This document shows, in pieces, positions 42,933 to 51,917 of a stretch of 64,000 nt of DNA; within the stretch, counting starts at the first letter, position 1, and each line of letters starts with the position of its first letter. Position numbers and translations under genes: made by a program. Source of the stretch: JACMLD01 sp044223995 (GTDB lineage Bacteria; Bacteroidota; Bacteroidia; Chitinophagales; Chitinophagaceae); contig JBGALE010000003.1 of the NCBI GenBank assembly GCA_044223995.1, forward strand, positions 1 to 64,000, given 5' to 3'. The notes below the pieces were generated by a model. That model saw only the letters and a program-made list of their open reading frames with translations, did no database searches and was not told where the DNA came from.

Positions 42933-44615
42933 ATGCCATCGAATGAATCATTTGTGATTGGAATTGATTACGGAACTGACTCCGTGCGTTCGGTTATTGT
43001 CAATGCATTGAATGGACAGGAAGTTACCGCTTCCGTATATTATTATCCCCGCTGGAAAGACGGATTGTATTGCAACCCAACGGCCAACCAGTTCCGGCAG
43101 CACCCGCTGGATTACCTCGAAGGACTTGAATCAAGTGTAAAAGATTGCCTGCGGCAGGCAGGAAAAGCAGTCGCCCAAAATATTAGAGGTATTTCCGTTG
43201 ATACGACTGGTTCAACACCAGTGGCAGTGGATAATACCGGTAAGCCACTCGCTATGTTGCCTGCATTTGCGTCCAATCCCAATGCAATGTTTGTATTGTG
43301 GAAGGATCATACCGCTGTACAGGAAGCTGCGGCCATAAACAGGCACGCCGAAAAATTCAGCACCAATTACCTGCAGTATGTTGGCGGGATATATTCATCT
43401 GAATGGTTTTGGGCGAAGTTGCTGCATATATTGCGCAATGATGAACAAGTTCGTGCGGCCTGTGCATCCTGGGTAGAACATTGCGACTGGATCCCATTTG
43501 TACTGACAGGCGGAAAAAATGTGCAAGACATGAAACGTGGTACATGTTCTGCAGGCCACAAAGCATTGTGGGCGGCTGAATACAATGGACTTCCGCCGGA
43601 TGATTTCTTTTCTTCCCTCGATCCCCTGCTGAAAGGGTTCCGTACAAAATTATTTTCTGAAACATACACTGCAGACAAGCCTGCAGGAAATCTTTCGCCG
43701 GGATGGGCGGAGAAACTTGGATTATCAACGAGTGTCATCGTCGGCACCGGTGCATTTGATGCACATATGGGAGCTGTCGGTGGACAAATCGAAGCGTATC
43801 ATTTGAGCAAGGTCATGGGTACGTCCACCTGTGATATGCTGGTGGCACCTATGGGCGATGTGAAAGATAAACTCATTAAAGGTATTTGCGGACAGGTGCC
43901 CGGCTCTGTCATACCCGGAATGATGGGAATGGAAGCAGGTCAATCAGCTTTCGGTGATGCTTATGCGTGGTTTAGAAAATTGATAGCATGGCCGGTTAAT
44001 AATTTATTGCAACAAACCAATCTCGTGGACGCTGCAACAGTGAATGCATTGCAGCAGGAAATCAATCATAAAATAATTGCTCAGTTGAGTAAGGCTGCGG
44101 CAGCATTACCAATGGAAGAAAACAGCGAACTGGCTACTGACTGGCTGAATGGAAGAAGGACACCGGATGCCAACCAGTTGTTGAAAGGAAGTTTTAGCGG
44201 TCTCAACCTTGGCAGTGATGCGCCGCGTATGTTCCGGGCATTGGCAGAAGCCACCTGTTTTGGTGCAAAAAAAATAGTGGATCGTTTTAATGAGGAAGCT
44301 GTGCCGGTAAAGGGTTTAATTGGTATGGGAGGTGTTGCCAAAAAATCACCCTATATCATGCAGATGATGGCCGATATCATGGGTATGCCGATCAGGATAC
44401 ACCGCTCGGAACAAACCTGTGCATTGGGCGCAGCGATGTTTGCAGCAACCGCAGCCGGAATATATAGGAATGTGGAAGCAGCCATGCAGGCGATGGGGCA
44501 GGGGTTTGATGCCGTATACCAGCCTGATAAAAAGAATGCCGCTGTGTATGCCAAACGATATGCACAGTACAATTCGCTGGGTGCGTTTACTGAATCAATG
44601 ATTGAAAAAGTATAA
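42933..44615 (+). CDS. araB: ribulokinase AraB
   Basis: A 560-residue FGGY kinase phosphorylating L-ribulose. The ATG at 42933 is chosen over a TTG two codons earlier. Landmarks: FVIGIDYGTDSVRSVIV, GISVDTTGSTPVAVD, MFVLWKDHTA, KVMGTSTCDMLVAP and GMGGVAKKSPYIMQMMADIM. Its length and WKDHTA segment mark it as ribulokinase, not xylulokinase. Followed at 49 nt by araD. Confidence 0.95.
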   Translation: MPSNESFVIGIDYGTDSVRSVIVNALNGQEVTASVYYYPRWKDGLYCNPTANQFRQHPLDYLEGLESSVKDCLRQAGKAVAQNIRGISVDTTGSTPVAVDNTGKPLAMLPAFASNPNAMFVLWKDHTAVQEAAAINRHAEKFSTNYLQYVGGIYSSEWFWAKLLHILRNDEQVRAACASWVEHCDWIPFVLTGGKNVQDMKRGTCSAGHKALWAAEYNGLPPDDFFSSLDPLLKGFRTKLFSETYTADKPAGNLSPGWAEKLGLSTSVIVGTGAFDAHMGAVGGQIEAYHLSKVMGTSTCDMLVAPMGDVKDKLIKGICGQVPGSVIPGMMGMEAGQSAFGDAYAWFRKLIAWPVNNLLQQTNLVDAATVNALQQEINHKIIAQLSKAAAALPMEENSELATDWLNGRRTPDANQLLKGSFSGLNLGSDAPRMFRALAEATCFGAKKIVDRFNEEAVPVKGLIGMGGVAKKSPYIMQMMADIMGMPIRIHRSEQTCALGAAMFAATAAGIYRNVEAAMQAMGQGFDAVYQPDKKNAAVYAKRYAQYNSLGAFTESMIEKV

Positions 44616-44664
44616 ATAAGGGCTGTTAAAAAACTTACTTTCACCAACAAATAACGGGTGATAT

Positions 44665-45363
44665 ATGAAATATGAACACTTGCAGCAGGAAGCCTATGAA
44701 GCAAATATGCAATTGCCATTGCTGCAACTGGTGTTGTTCACATTCGGTAATGTGAGTGCGGCTGACAGGAGCATGGGCGTATTTGCCATCAAACCCAGTG
44801 GCGTTCCGTATGAACAGTTAACCCCGGCGTCGATGGTGATTGTTGACTTTGACGGAAAAACGGTATCGGGTTCTTTGCGTCCTTCTTCGGACACTAAAAC
44901 ACATGCGGTATTGTATAAACATTGGGAGAGTATCGGTGGAATTTCGCATACTCATAGTGTATATGCCACTGCCTGGGCGCAGGCGCAGCGTGACATTCCA
45001 ATCTACGGGACGACACATGCAGATCACAATACGGTTTCCATTCCCTGTGCCGCACCTATGAGCGATGATATGATTAAAGGCGACTATGAGCATGAAACAG
45101 GGTTCCAGGTAATCAATTGTTTTAAGGAAAGAAAATTATCCTGCACAGAAGTGGAAATGGTGCTGGTAGGCAATCACGCACCTTTTACCTGGGGAAAGAC
45201 AGCGGCCAAGGCTGTTTACAACAGCGCAGTGCTGGAAACGATTGCAAAAATGGCTTTCCTGACGGAACAGATCAATAATAAAGCGCCGATGCTGAAGGAA
45301 GCACTGATAAAAAAACATTTTGACCGCAAGCATGGAAAAGATGCGTATTACGGGCAGGATTAA
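44665..45363 (+). CDS. araD: L-ribulose-5-phosphate 4-epimerase AraD
   Basis: A 232-residue class II aldolase-fold epimerase, giving D-xylulose 5-phosphate. Landmarks: LVLFTFGNVSAADRSMGVFAIKPSGVPYE, TMVIVDFDG-like segment MVIVDFDGKTVSG, the Zn site GGISHTHSVYATAWAQA, PIYGTTHADH, and AVYNSAVLETIAKMA. Complete. Confidence 0.95.
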   Translation: MKYEHLQQEAYEANMQLPLLQLVLFTFGNVSAADRSMGVFAIKPSGVPYEQLTPASMVIVDFDGKTVSGSLRPSSDTKTHAVLYKHWESIGGISHTHSVYATAWAQAQRDIPIYGTTHADHNTVSIPCAAPMSDDMIKGDYEHETGFQVINCFKERKLSCTEVEMVLVGNHAPFTWGKTAAKAVYNSAVLETIAKMAFLTEQINNKAPMLKEALIKKHFDRKHGKDAYYGQD

Positions 45364-45450
45364 ATAGTTGAATAAAGTACTGAACGTTGAAGCGAGCGTG
45401 GCAAGGATGCTGAACAGCAGTACAAATGATCACTACCAAGAATTAAACTC

Positions 45451-46941
45451 ATGATAAACCTGAAGGAGCTGGAAGTTTGGTTTGTAACCGGGAGCCAGCA
45501 TTTGTACGGACCGGAAACATTGCAGCAGGTGGCAGCACATGCACAAACCATTGCATCATCGCTAAATGCATCACCGCGCATACCCGTTAACGTGGTATTC
45601 AAACCAACGGTAAAAACGCCGGAAGAAATTTACGCTGTTTGCCGTGAGGCCAATGTGCAGCCGAACTGTATCGGTATCATTGCATGGATGCATACATTTT
45701 CCCCTGCAAAAATGTGGATCAGCGGATTGAAAACCCTGCAGAAGCCAATGCTGCACCTGCATACACAATTCAACCGCGATATTCCCTGGGGGACGATTGA
45801 TATGGATTTTATGAACCTTAACCAATCGGCGCACGGCGATCGCGAATTTGGTTTTATGATGAGTCGCATGCGCATCAACCGGAAAGTGGTGGTGGGGCAC
45901 TGGCAGGATGATGAAGTGCTTGAACAAATCAATGGCTGGTCGAGGGTGGCAGCCGGATGGAATGACTGGCAGGGGGCGAAATTTGTGCGCTTTGGTGATA
46001 ATATGCGGAATGTGGCGGTAACGGAAGGTGATAAGGTAGAAGCACAGATAAAATTCGGTTACGAAGTGAATACGCATGGCGTAGGCGATTTGGTAAAAGT
46101 GATCAGTGAAACCAGTGATAAGGCCATTGATTTGCTGGTGGCAGAATACACCGATAGCTATACACTGGCACCATCATTATTAAAAGGAGGCGCACAACAC
46201 GCATCCTTGCGGGAAGCAGCTAAAATTGAAATTGGATTGGAAGCATTTTTATCTGCCGGTAATTATAAAGGATTTACAGATACATTTGAAGATTTACATG
46301 GAATGGTGCAGTTGCCGGGTATTTCCGCGCAACGTATGATGCAGAAGGGGTATGGATTTGCCGGCGAGGGCGACTGGAAAACAAGTGCGCTTGTTCGTGC
46401 CATGAAAGTAATGGGTAATGGATTGAAAGGCGGTAATTCCTTTATGGAAGATTACACTTATCATTTCGATCCAAACAATGAATTGGTATTGGGTGCACAT
46501 ATGCTGGAAATTTGTCCTTCCATTGCTGATGGCAAACCTTCCTGCGAAATTCATCCGCTGGGAATCGGTGGCAAAGCAGACCCTGTTCGCCTCGTGTTTG
46601 GCTCGTCCGCCGGGCCTGCCATCAATGCTTCCATTACGGATATGGGTAACCGATTTCGGCTGATCGTAAACGAAGTGGTGGCTGTAAACCCGATACAAAG
46701 TTTGCCAAAGCTGCCCGTGGCAAGGGTGCTGTGGAAGCCGTATCCTGATATGAAAACAGGTTGCGCCGCCTGGATACTGGCTGGTGGTGCACATCATACC
46801 TGTTACAGCCAAAACCTGACGGCTGAACACATGCAGGATTTTTCAGAGATGGCGGGGATTGAATATGTTCTTATCGGCAAAGACACAAATTTATATAACT
46901 TCAAAAATCAATTGCGCTGGAGTGAAGCGTATTATCAGTAA
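45451..46941 (+). CDS. araA: L-arabinose isomerase AraA
   Basis: A 496-residue isomerase converting L-arabinose to L-ribulose. Landmarks: LEVWFVTGSQHLYGPETLQ, IAWMHTFSPAKMWI, HTQFNRDIPW, SFMEDYTYHF, and HMLEICPSIADGKPSCEIHP; metal-site Glu/His occur in EDLHGM and MLEICPS plus GAHHTCYS. Full length, standard for the family. The 87-nt gap after araD holds no terminator. Confidence 0.97.
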   Translation: MINLKELEVWFVTGSQHLYGPETLQQVAAHAQTIASSLNASPRIPVNVVFKPTVKTPEEIYAVCREANVQPNCIGIIAWMHTFSPAKMWISGLKTLQKPMLHLHTQFNRDIPWGTIDMDFMNLNQSAHGDREFGFMMSRMRINRKVVVGHWQDDEVLEQINGWSRVAAGWNDWQGAKFVRFGDNMRNVAVTEGDKVEAQIKFGYEVNTHGVGDLVKVISETSDKAIDLLVAEYTDSYTLAPSLLKGGAQHASLREAAKIEIGLEAFLSAGNYKGFTDTFEDLHGMVQLPGISAQRMMQKGYGFAGEGDWKTSALVRAMKVMGNGLKGGNSFMEDYTYHFDPNNELVLGAHMLEICPSIADGKPSCEIHPLGIGGKADPVRLVFGSSAGPAINASITDMGNRFRLIVNEVVAVNPIQSLPKLPVARVLWKPYPDMKTGCAAWILAGGAHHTCYSQNLTAEHMQDFSEMAGIEYVLIGKDTNLYNFKNQLRWSEAYYQ

Positions 46942-46973
46942 ACCAACATTTTCATTTAAACGAGAACTTGCTT

Positions 46974-48674
46974 ATGCACAATAAACTTGTCAGTGCCGAC
47001 TACATCGTATTCATTATTTATTTCCTCATCGTTTCCTGTTATGGTTATTGGATTTACCGGAGAAAAAAGAAAAAGGTAACCGATACGCACGACTTCTTCC
47101 TGGCAGAAGGTTCATTGACATGGTGGGCGATTGGCGCATCTCTGATTGCTTCCAACATTTCTGCAGAGCAGTTTATTGGTATGAGTGGTAATGGTTTTTT
47201 TGTCGGAGTAGCAGTAGCTGCATACGAATGGATTGCAGCACTGGCGCTGATCATTGTAGCCGTTTGGTTCATGCCGGTATACCTGAAGAATAAAATATTT
47301 ACGATGCCGCAGTTTTTAAAAACGCGGTACAATGAAACGGTGAGTTTGATAATGACCATTTTTTGGCTGTTTCTGTATGTATTTGTGAACATCACTTCCA
47401 TCATGTACCTCGGTGCATTGGCGATAAATAATTTAATGGGTGGGCAGCATTTGCACCTTATTATGATTTGCCTGGCTGTATTTGCCATCGTGATCACACT
47501 GGGTGGTATGAAAGTAATTGGGTATACCGATGTTATACAGGTACTGGTATTGATCATTGGCGGGTTGGCAACCACTTACCTCGCATTAACAATGGTAAGC
47601 GAAAAATTCGGTTTGGGAAAAGACGCCCTGGCTGGTTTTAACCAATTGATAAAAGATGCGCCCGATCATTTCCATATGATATTGAAAAAACCTGGTGCCA
47701 ACACGCCGCAAATTGATGTGAACCGTTACCTGATATTGCCCGGCATCGCGATGTATTTTGCAGGACAGTGGATTGTAAACCTTAACTATTGGGGTTGCAA
47801 CCAATATATCACGCAGCGGGCATTGGGCGCTAATTTGCAAACCGCCCGTACCGGGATACTGTTTGCGGGTTTATTGAAACTGATGATGCCCATCATTGTT
47901 ATGTTACCGGGAATCGCAGCCTATGTTTTGTATAAAAATGGTTCGTTGCAGTCAGAGATGACATTGGGTGGGAAGTTTAACCAGGACAATGCTTATTCTT
48001 CCATACTTGGGTTTTTACCAAATGGGTTAAAAGGATTGTCACTTGCAGCGCTGACGGCAGCCATTGTGGCATCGCTGGCAGGAAAGGCGAACAGTATCTC
48101 CACTATTTTTACACTGGATATTTACAAAAAGTATGTGAAGAAAGATGCGTCAGAAAAACAAATGGTATGGGTGGGCCGCATTACCATCCTGGTTGCCATG
48201 TTTTTCTCCATTGCATTTACCTGGAATGATTTACTCGGGATCAGCAGTGAAGGAGGATTTACATTTATCCAGAAGTATACAGGCTTCATCAGCCCGGGTA
48301 TATTCGCGATGTTTATTTTAGGCATGTTTTGGAAAAGGACGACTGGTTCCGCTGCCATAGCTGGTTTGATAACGGGATTTGTGATGGCGGTCATATTTAA
48401 TAATTATGCACCAGCCTGGTTTGGACATGAAACGATTTTGTATACGGCATTCCTGAATGATAAAGGTGTGTATGAAATCCCTTTCCTCATCGCTATGGGT
48501 TGGTCGTTCTTCTTTACTGTACTGGTAATGGTTGGAATCAGTTTGGCCGGGCCGAAAGTCAATCCAAAAGCATTTGAACTGGATCGCGAAATGTTTAAAC
48601 TCAAACCTTCGACCACTTTATTAATTGTGATTACTTTACTGATACTCGCTATTATTTACGCGAGGTTTTGGTAA
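46974..48674 (+). CDS. SSS-family sodium:solute symporter
   Basis: A 566-residue inner-membrane symporter with about fourteen helices. The ATG at 46974 replaces a TTG two codons upstream. Family features: DFFLAEGSLTWWAIGASLIASNISAEQFIGMSG, WNLNYWGCNQYITQRAL-like segment IVNLNYWGCNQYITQRALGA, and GLSLAALTAAIVASLAGKANS (sodium-site region). It lies 32 nt after araA and most likely imports L-arabinose; related carriers move other monosaccharides or inositol. Confidence 0.9.
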   Translation: MHNKLVSADYIVFIIYFLIVSCYGYWIYRRKKKKVTDTHDFFLAEGSLTWWAIGASLIASNISAEQFIGMSGNGFFVGVAVAAYEWIAALALIIVAVWFMPVYLKNKIFTMPQFLKTRYNETVSLIMTIFWLFLYVFVNITSIMYLGALAINNLMGGQHLHLIMICLAVFAIVITLGGMKVIGYTDVIQVLVLIIGGLATTYLALTMVSEKFGLGKDALAGFNQLIKDAPDHFHMILKKPGANTPQIDVNRYLILPGIAMYFAGQWIVNLNYWGCNQYITQRALGANLQTARTGILFAGLLKLMMPIIVMLPGIAAYVLYKNGSLQSEMTLGGKFNQDNAYSSILGFLPNGLKGLSLAALTAAIVASLAGKANSISTIFTLDIYKKYVKKDASEKQMVWVGRITILVAMFFSIAFTWNDLLGISSEGGFTFIQKYTGFISPGIFAMFILGMFWKRTTGSAAIAGLITGFVMAVIFNNYAPAWFGHETILYTAFLNDKGVYEIPFLIAMGWSFFFTVLVMVGISLAGPKVNPKAFELDREMFKLKPSTTLLIVITLLILAIIYARFW

Positions 48675-48706
48675 AAACAGGTAGGATTCCGCCTGTAAAG
48701 GCTGTA

Positions 48707-48732
48707 TTGTTAGCGCGAAAATTAGTAACTTG
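48707..48732 (+). promoter_or_regulatory. candidate promoter of the inositol oxygenase gene
   Basis: TTG (48707-48709), 16-nt spacer, TAACTTG (48726-48732). GGAGG at 48734-48738 lies 36 nt before the ATG, so it is not a ribosome binding site for this start. Confidence 0.35.
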
Positions 48733-48774
48733 TAGGAGGTGACGGATTGTTTTTAACTATAAAACTTAACAACG

Positions 48775-49665
48775 ATGCCTGTACAAAATAATTCAACCAC
48801 CAAACCGGTTGCAAACCCATTGCAAAGTTTGGATGAATGGGAAGAAGATGTTTTGAAAAGATACCCCACTCCTGAGAGTATTTCAACGGAAAAGGAAGCG
48901 ACGGCTTTTCGAAATTATGAAGCGCCGGCCAGGGATACGGTAAAGGAATTTTACCGTCAAAACCATACCTGGCAGTCGTACGATTTTGTACAGCAAAAAA
49001 GATCGGAGTTTCTGCAGTTTAATAAAAAGGAAATGCCTGTATGGGATGCCTTTCAGTTTCTTAACCAGTTGGTGGATGATTCTGATCCCGATACCGACCT
49101 TGATCAATTCCAGCATTTATTACAAACTTCAGAAGCCATTCGCGCAGATGGGCATCCGGATTGGATGGTACTCACCGGGCTGATGCACGATATGGGAAAA
49201 GTGTTGTGTTTATTTGGCGAGCCGCAATGGGCAGTAGTAGGTGATACCTTCCCGGTAGGATGTGCTTATTCTGATAAAGTGGTATACCCGGAATTTTTTG
49301 AGAACAACCCTGATTACAGTGATGAACGATATAATACAAAGTTTGGTGTGTATCAACCGGGTTGTGGGCTGCGCAATGTAAACATGTCCTGGGGACATGA
49401 TGAATATGTATACCAGATGATGAAAGACTATATCCCTGAACAGGGATTGTATATGTTGCGGTATCATTCATTTTATGCGTGGCACCGTGAAGGTGAGTAC
49501 AGTCACCTGCTGGATGATCACGACAGGGAAATGCTGAAGTGGGTGAAATTATTTAATCCATACGATCTGTATTCAAAATCGCCAACGCCACCTGACTGGA
49601 AAAAACTCCAGCCTTATTATGAAGACCTGGTAGCAAAGTACCTGCCGCCGGTATTGAAGTTTTGA
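48775..49665 (+). CDS. inositol oxygenase (MIOX) family protein
   Basis: A 296-residue non-haem di-iron oxygenase related to animal and plant MIOX, which converts myo-inositol to D-glucuronate. All six iron ligands are visible: His114 (DQFQHLLQTSE), His138 and Asp139 (TGLMHDMGKVL), His208 (SWGHDEYVYQ), His231 (RYHSFYAWH) and Asp264 (FNPYDLYSK). The eukaryotic-type segments GDTFPVGCAYSDKVVYPEFF and GLRNVNMSWGHDEY are also kept. It lies between the symporter and GH51 genes, where no inositol or glucuronate enzyme is seen. It ends at a strong terminator. Confidence 0.92.
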   Translation: MPVQNNSTTKPVANPLQSLDEWEEDVLKRYPTPESISTEKEATAFRNYEAPARDTVKEFYRQNHTWQSYDFVQQKRSEFLQFNKKEMPVWDAFQFLNQLVDDSDPDTDLDQFQHLLQTSEAIRADGHPDWMVLTGLMHDMGKVLCLFGEPQWAVVGDTFPVGCAYSDKVVYPEFFENNPDYSDERYNTKFGVYQPGCGLRNVNMSWGHDEYVYQMMKDYIPEQGLYMLRYHSFYAWHREGEYSHLLDDHDREMLKWVKLFNPYDLYSKSPTPPDWKKLQPYYEDLVAKYLPPVLKF

Positions 49666-49690
49666 GTCACTTGGAAAATATAATTCAGGA

Positions 49691-49716
49691 AACACAATTG
49701 TTATGATTGTGTTTTT
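49691..49716 (+). terminator. terminator after the inositol oxygenase gene
   Basis: AACACAAT, loop TGTTATG, ATTGTGTT, then TTTT. It divides the import/isomerase block from the glycosidase block. Confidence 0.75.
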
Positions 49717-49828
49717 TATTCCAGCAAAAAAACAAGTGTTATTTAGACAATTAAACTACTGAAAGCCTTATCCCGCACTCGCTTGTTGAATAAATTATTA
49801 TTTATCATTCAATGTTCATCTTATTACA

Positions 49829-51814
49829 ATGCTGAAAAAGAATTTTCCCCGCCTGGTAATTTGTCTTATCGCAGCCACACAAGTTGTGTTGTTACATGCC
49901 CAGCAGGAAGCCCCCATTGTCGTCCGGGCCAATGAAATAAAGGCAACTGTGTCTCCTACCATGTGGGGCATATTTTTCGAAGACATCAATTTTGCTGCTG
50001 ATGGGGGTATTTATGCGGAGATGGTAAAGAACCGTTCCTTTGAATTTGCGCAGCCACTCATGGGGTGGTCGCAAAAAAAGGGTTTTGAAGGAAATGGATC
50101 GATATTAATCATTAACCGTGGCCCGGCCATGCCAGGTAACCCGAGGATTGCCCGCGTAAGTGTAAAGAACGATAACGCACGGTATGCCATGGTCAATGAA
50201 GGTTTTCGTGGTATGGGTGTACAACAAAACAGCCAGTACAATTTTTCCATGCTCGCTTCGATGCAGGAAGGATCGAATCAAACGATTGAAGCAGAATTAA
50301 TCGATGAGAATGGGAATGGGATAGGGAAAGCTGCAATAGCTGTTACCGGAAATGACTGGAAAAAATATACTGCCACCATCTCGGCGACGGCCACATCCGC
50401 AAAAGCATCGCTGGTTATATGGTTTACGCAAAAATCAGTAGCCGATATTGATATGGTGTCATTGTTCCCGGAGAATACCTGGAAACACCGCCCGGGTGGA
50501 TTACGTGCCGATTTGGTACAATTGCTCGCGGATATGAAACCGGGGTTCATTCGCTTCCCCGGCGGTTGTATTGTGGAAGGAAGGGATCTTAATACACGTT
50601 ACCAGTGGAAGAAAACGGTAGGTGCCGTAGCAGATCGGGAATTGATTATTAATCGTTGGAATACTGAATTTGCCGATCATGCGGCGCCTGATTATTTCCA
50701 AAGTTTCGGAATGGGTTTCTATGAATATTTTCTGTTGGCCGAAGACATCGGCGCTTCGCCATTACCAATCTTGAATTGCGGGATGGCCTGCCAGTTTAAT
50801 ACAGCCGAAGTGGTAGCAGTCGGTGATTTAGATCCTTATATCCAGGATGCACTTGATTTGATCGAGTTTGCCAATGGGGCTGTTGCTACCAAATGGGGAA
50901 AATTGCGCAGTAATATGGGACACCCGGAACCCTTTCATTTGAAGATGATGGGTATTGGCAATGAACAATGGGGACCGCAATACGTAGAACGGTATAAAGA
51001 ATTCGCCAAGGCCATTCATAAGCAATACCCTGATATGAAGTTTGTAAGCAGTGTAGGGCCCTTTGCCGGGGGACAAATGTTTGATTACCTCAATCCCATC
51101 ATGCGCAATTTGAAAGCAGACATATTGGATGAACATTATTATATGCCACCAAAATTTTTCCTGGGTGGAGCTAAGCGCTATGATAATTATGACCGCAATG
51201 GTTCAAAAATATTTGCAGGTGAATACGCAGCCCATATTCCCGGTACAAATGGAATGGAGCGCAATAACTGGCAATCCGCATTGGCAGAAGCAGCTTTCAT
51301 GACGGGGCTCGAAAGAAATGCCGATGTGGTCGAAATGTGTTCCTATGCACCACTGTTTGCCAATGCAGAAGCATGGCAATGGGCGCCTGATCTGATATGG
51401 TTTAATAGTCTTCAGTCATACGGCACACCCAACTATTATGTACAAAAATTATTTTCAGTCAACAAAGGAACAGATGTAGTCCCTGCTTTGCTGAATAACG
51501 AAGCCATTACCGGGAAAGATAGTTTATATGCGAGTGCGGTATTGGATAAGCAGTCAGGGGAGATCGTAGTGAAGATTGTAAATGCATCGGGTAAGCAGGT
51601 TAACAAGTCTGTAAAACTGGAAGGGACAAAAAAAACAGGAGGTTCCGCAACACTGGTTGTCCTGCAAAATGACAACCTGAAAACTGTCAACAGTTTTTCA
51701 AGCCCGGTGTCTGTCAGCCCGAAAGAAAATACGATGCAGGTGAAAGGACAGAAACTCGATCTTTCACTACCGGCTTATTCCTTTACAGTAGTACGTGTTA
51801 AAGCGACTTTATAA
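49829..51814 (+). CDS. GH51 alpha-L-arabinofuranosidase
   Basis: A 661-residue exported enzyme (signal peptide LVICLIAATQVVLLHAQ). Layout: the GH51 N-terminal part MWGIFFEDINFAADGGIYAEMVKNRSFE, a carbohydrate-binding insert (about residues 90-200), the TIM barrel, and a C-terminal sheet domain. Acid/base Glu379 is in MGIGNEQWGPQ and nucleophile Glu465 in IFAGEYAAHIPG. It removes alpha-linked L-arabinofuranose from arabinans, arabinoxylans or arabinogalactans. First gene of a glycosidase operon with the two GH127-type genes. Confidence 0.94.
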   Translation: MLKKNFPRLVICLIAATQVVLLHAQQEAPIVVRANEIKATVSPTMWGIFFEDINFAADGGIYAEMVKNRSFEFAQPLMGWSQKKGFEGNGSILIINRGPAMPGNPRIARVSVKNDNARYAMVNEGFRGMGVQQNSQYNFSMLASMQEGSNQTIEAELIDENGNGIGKAAIAVTGNDWKKYTATISATATSAKASLVIWFTQKSVADIDMVSLFPENTWKHRPGGLRADLVQLLADMKPGFIRFPGGCIVEGRDLNTRYQWKKTVGAVADRELIINRWNTEFADHAAPDYFQSFGMGFYEYFLLAEDIGASPLPILNCGMACQFNTAEVVAVGDLDPYIQDALDLIEFANGAVATKWGKLRSNMGHPEPFHLKMMGIGNEQWGPQYVERYKEFAKAIHKQYPDMKFVSSVGPFAGGQMFDYLNPIMRNLKADILDEHYYMPPKFFLGGAKRYDNYDRNGSKIFAGEYAAHIPGTNGMERNNWQSALAEAAFMTGLERNADVVEMCSYAPLFANAEAWQWAPDLIWFNSLQSYGTPNYYVQKLFSVNKGTDVVPALLNNEAITGKDSLYASAVLDKQSGEIVVKIVNASGKQVNKSVKLEGTKKTGGSATLVVLQNDNLKTVNSFSSPVSVSPKENTMQVKGQKLDLSLPAYSFTVVRVKATL

Positions 51815-51917
51815 GCGGGTAATATTAGTGAAAGCCTGATTAATAACCGTTAAATAAGCGAATACAATAAATGCGAATTTTAAGTGCGGATTATTTGTTC
51901 ACGGGAAAATACCAACT

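Noticed and set aside
48734..48738. GGAGG as ribosome binding site of the inositol oxygenase gene
   Set aside because: It lies 36 nt before the ATG, too far to act, and the organism shows little use of such sites.
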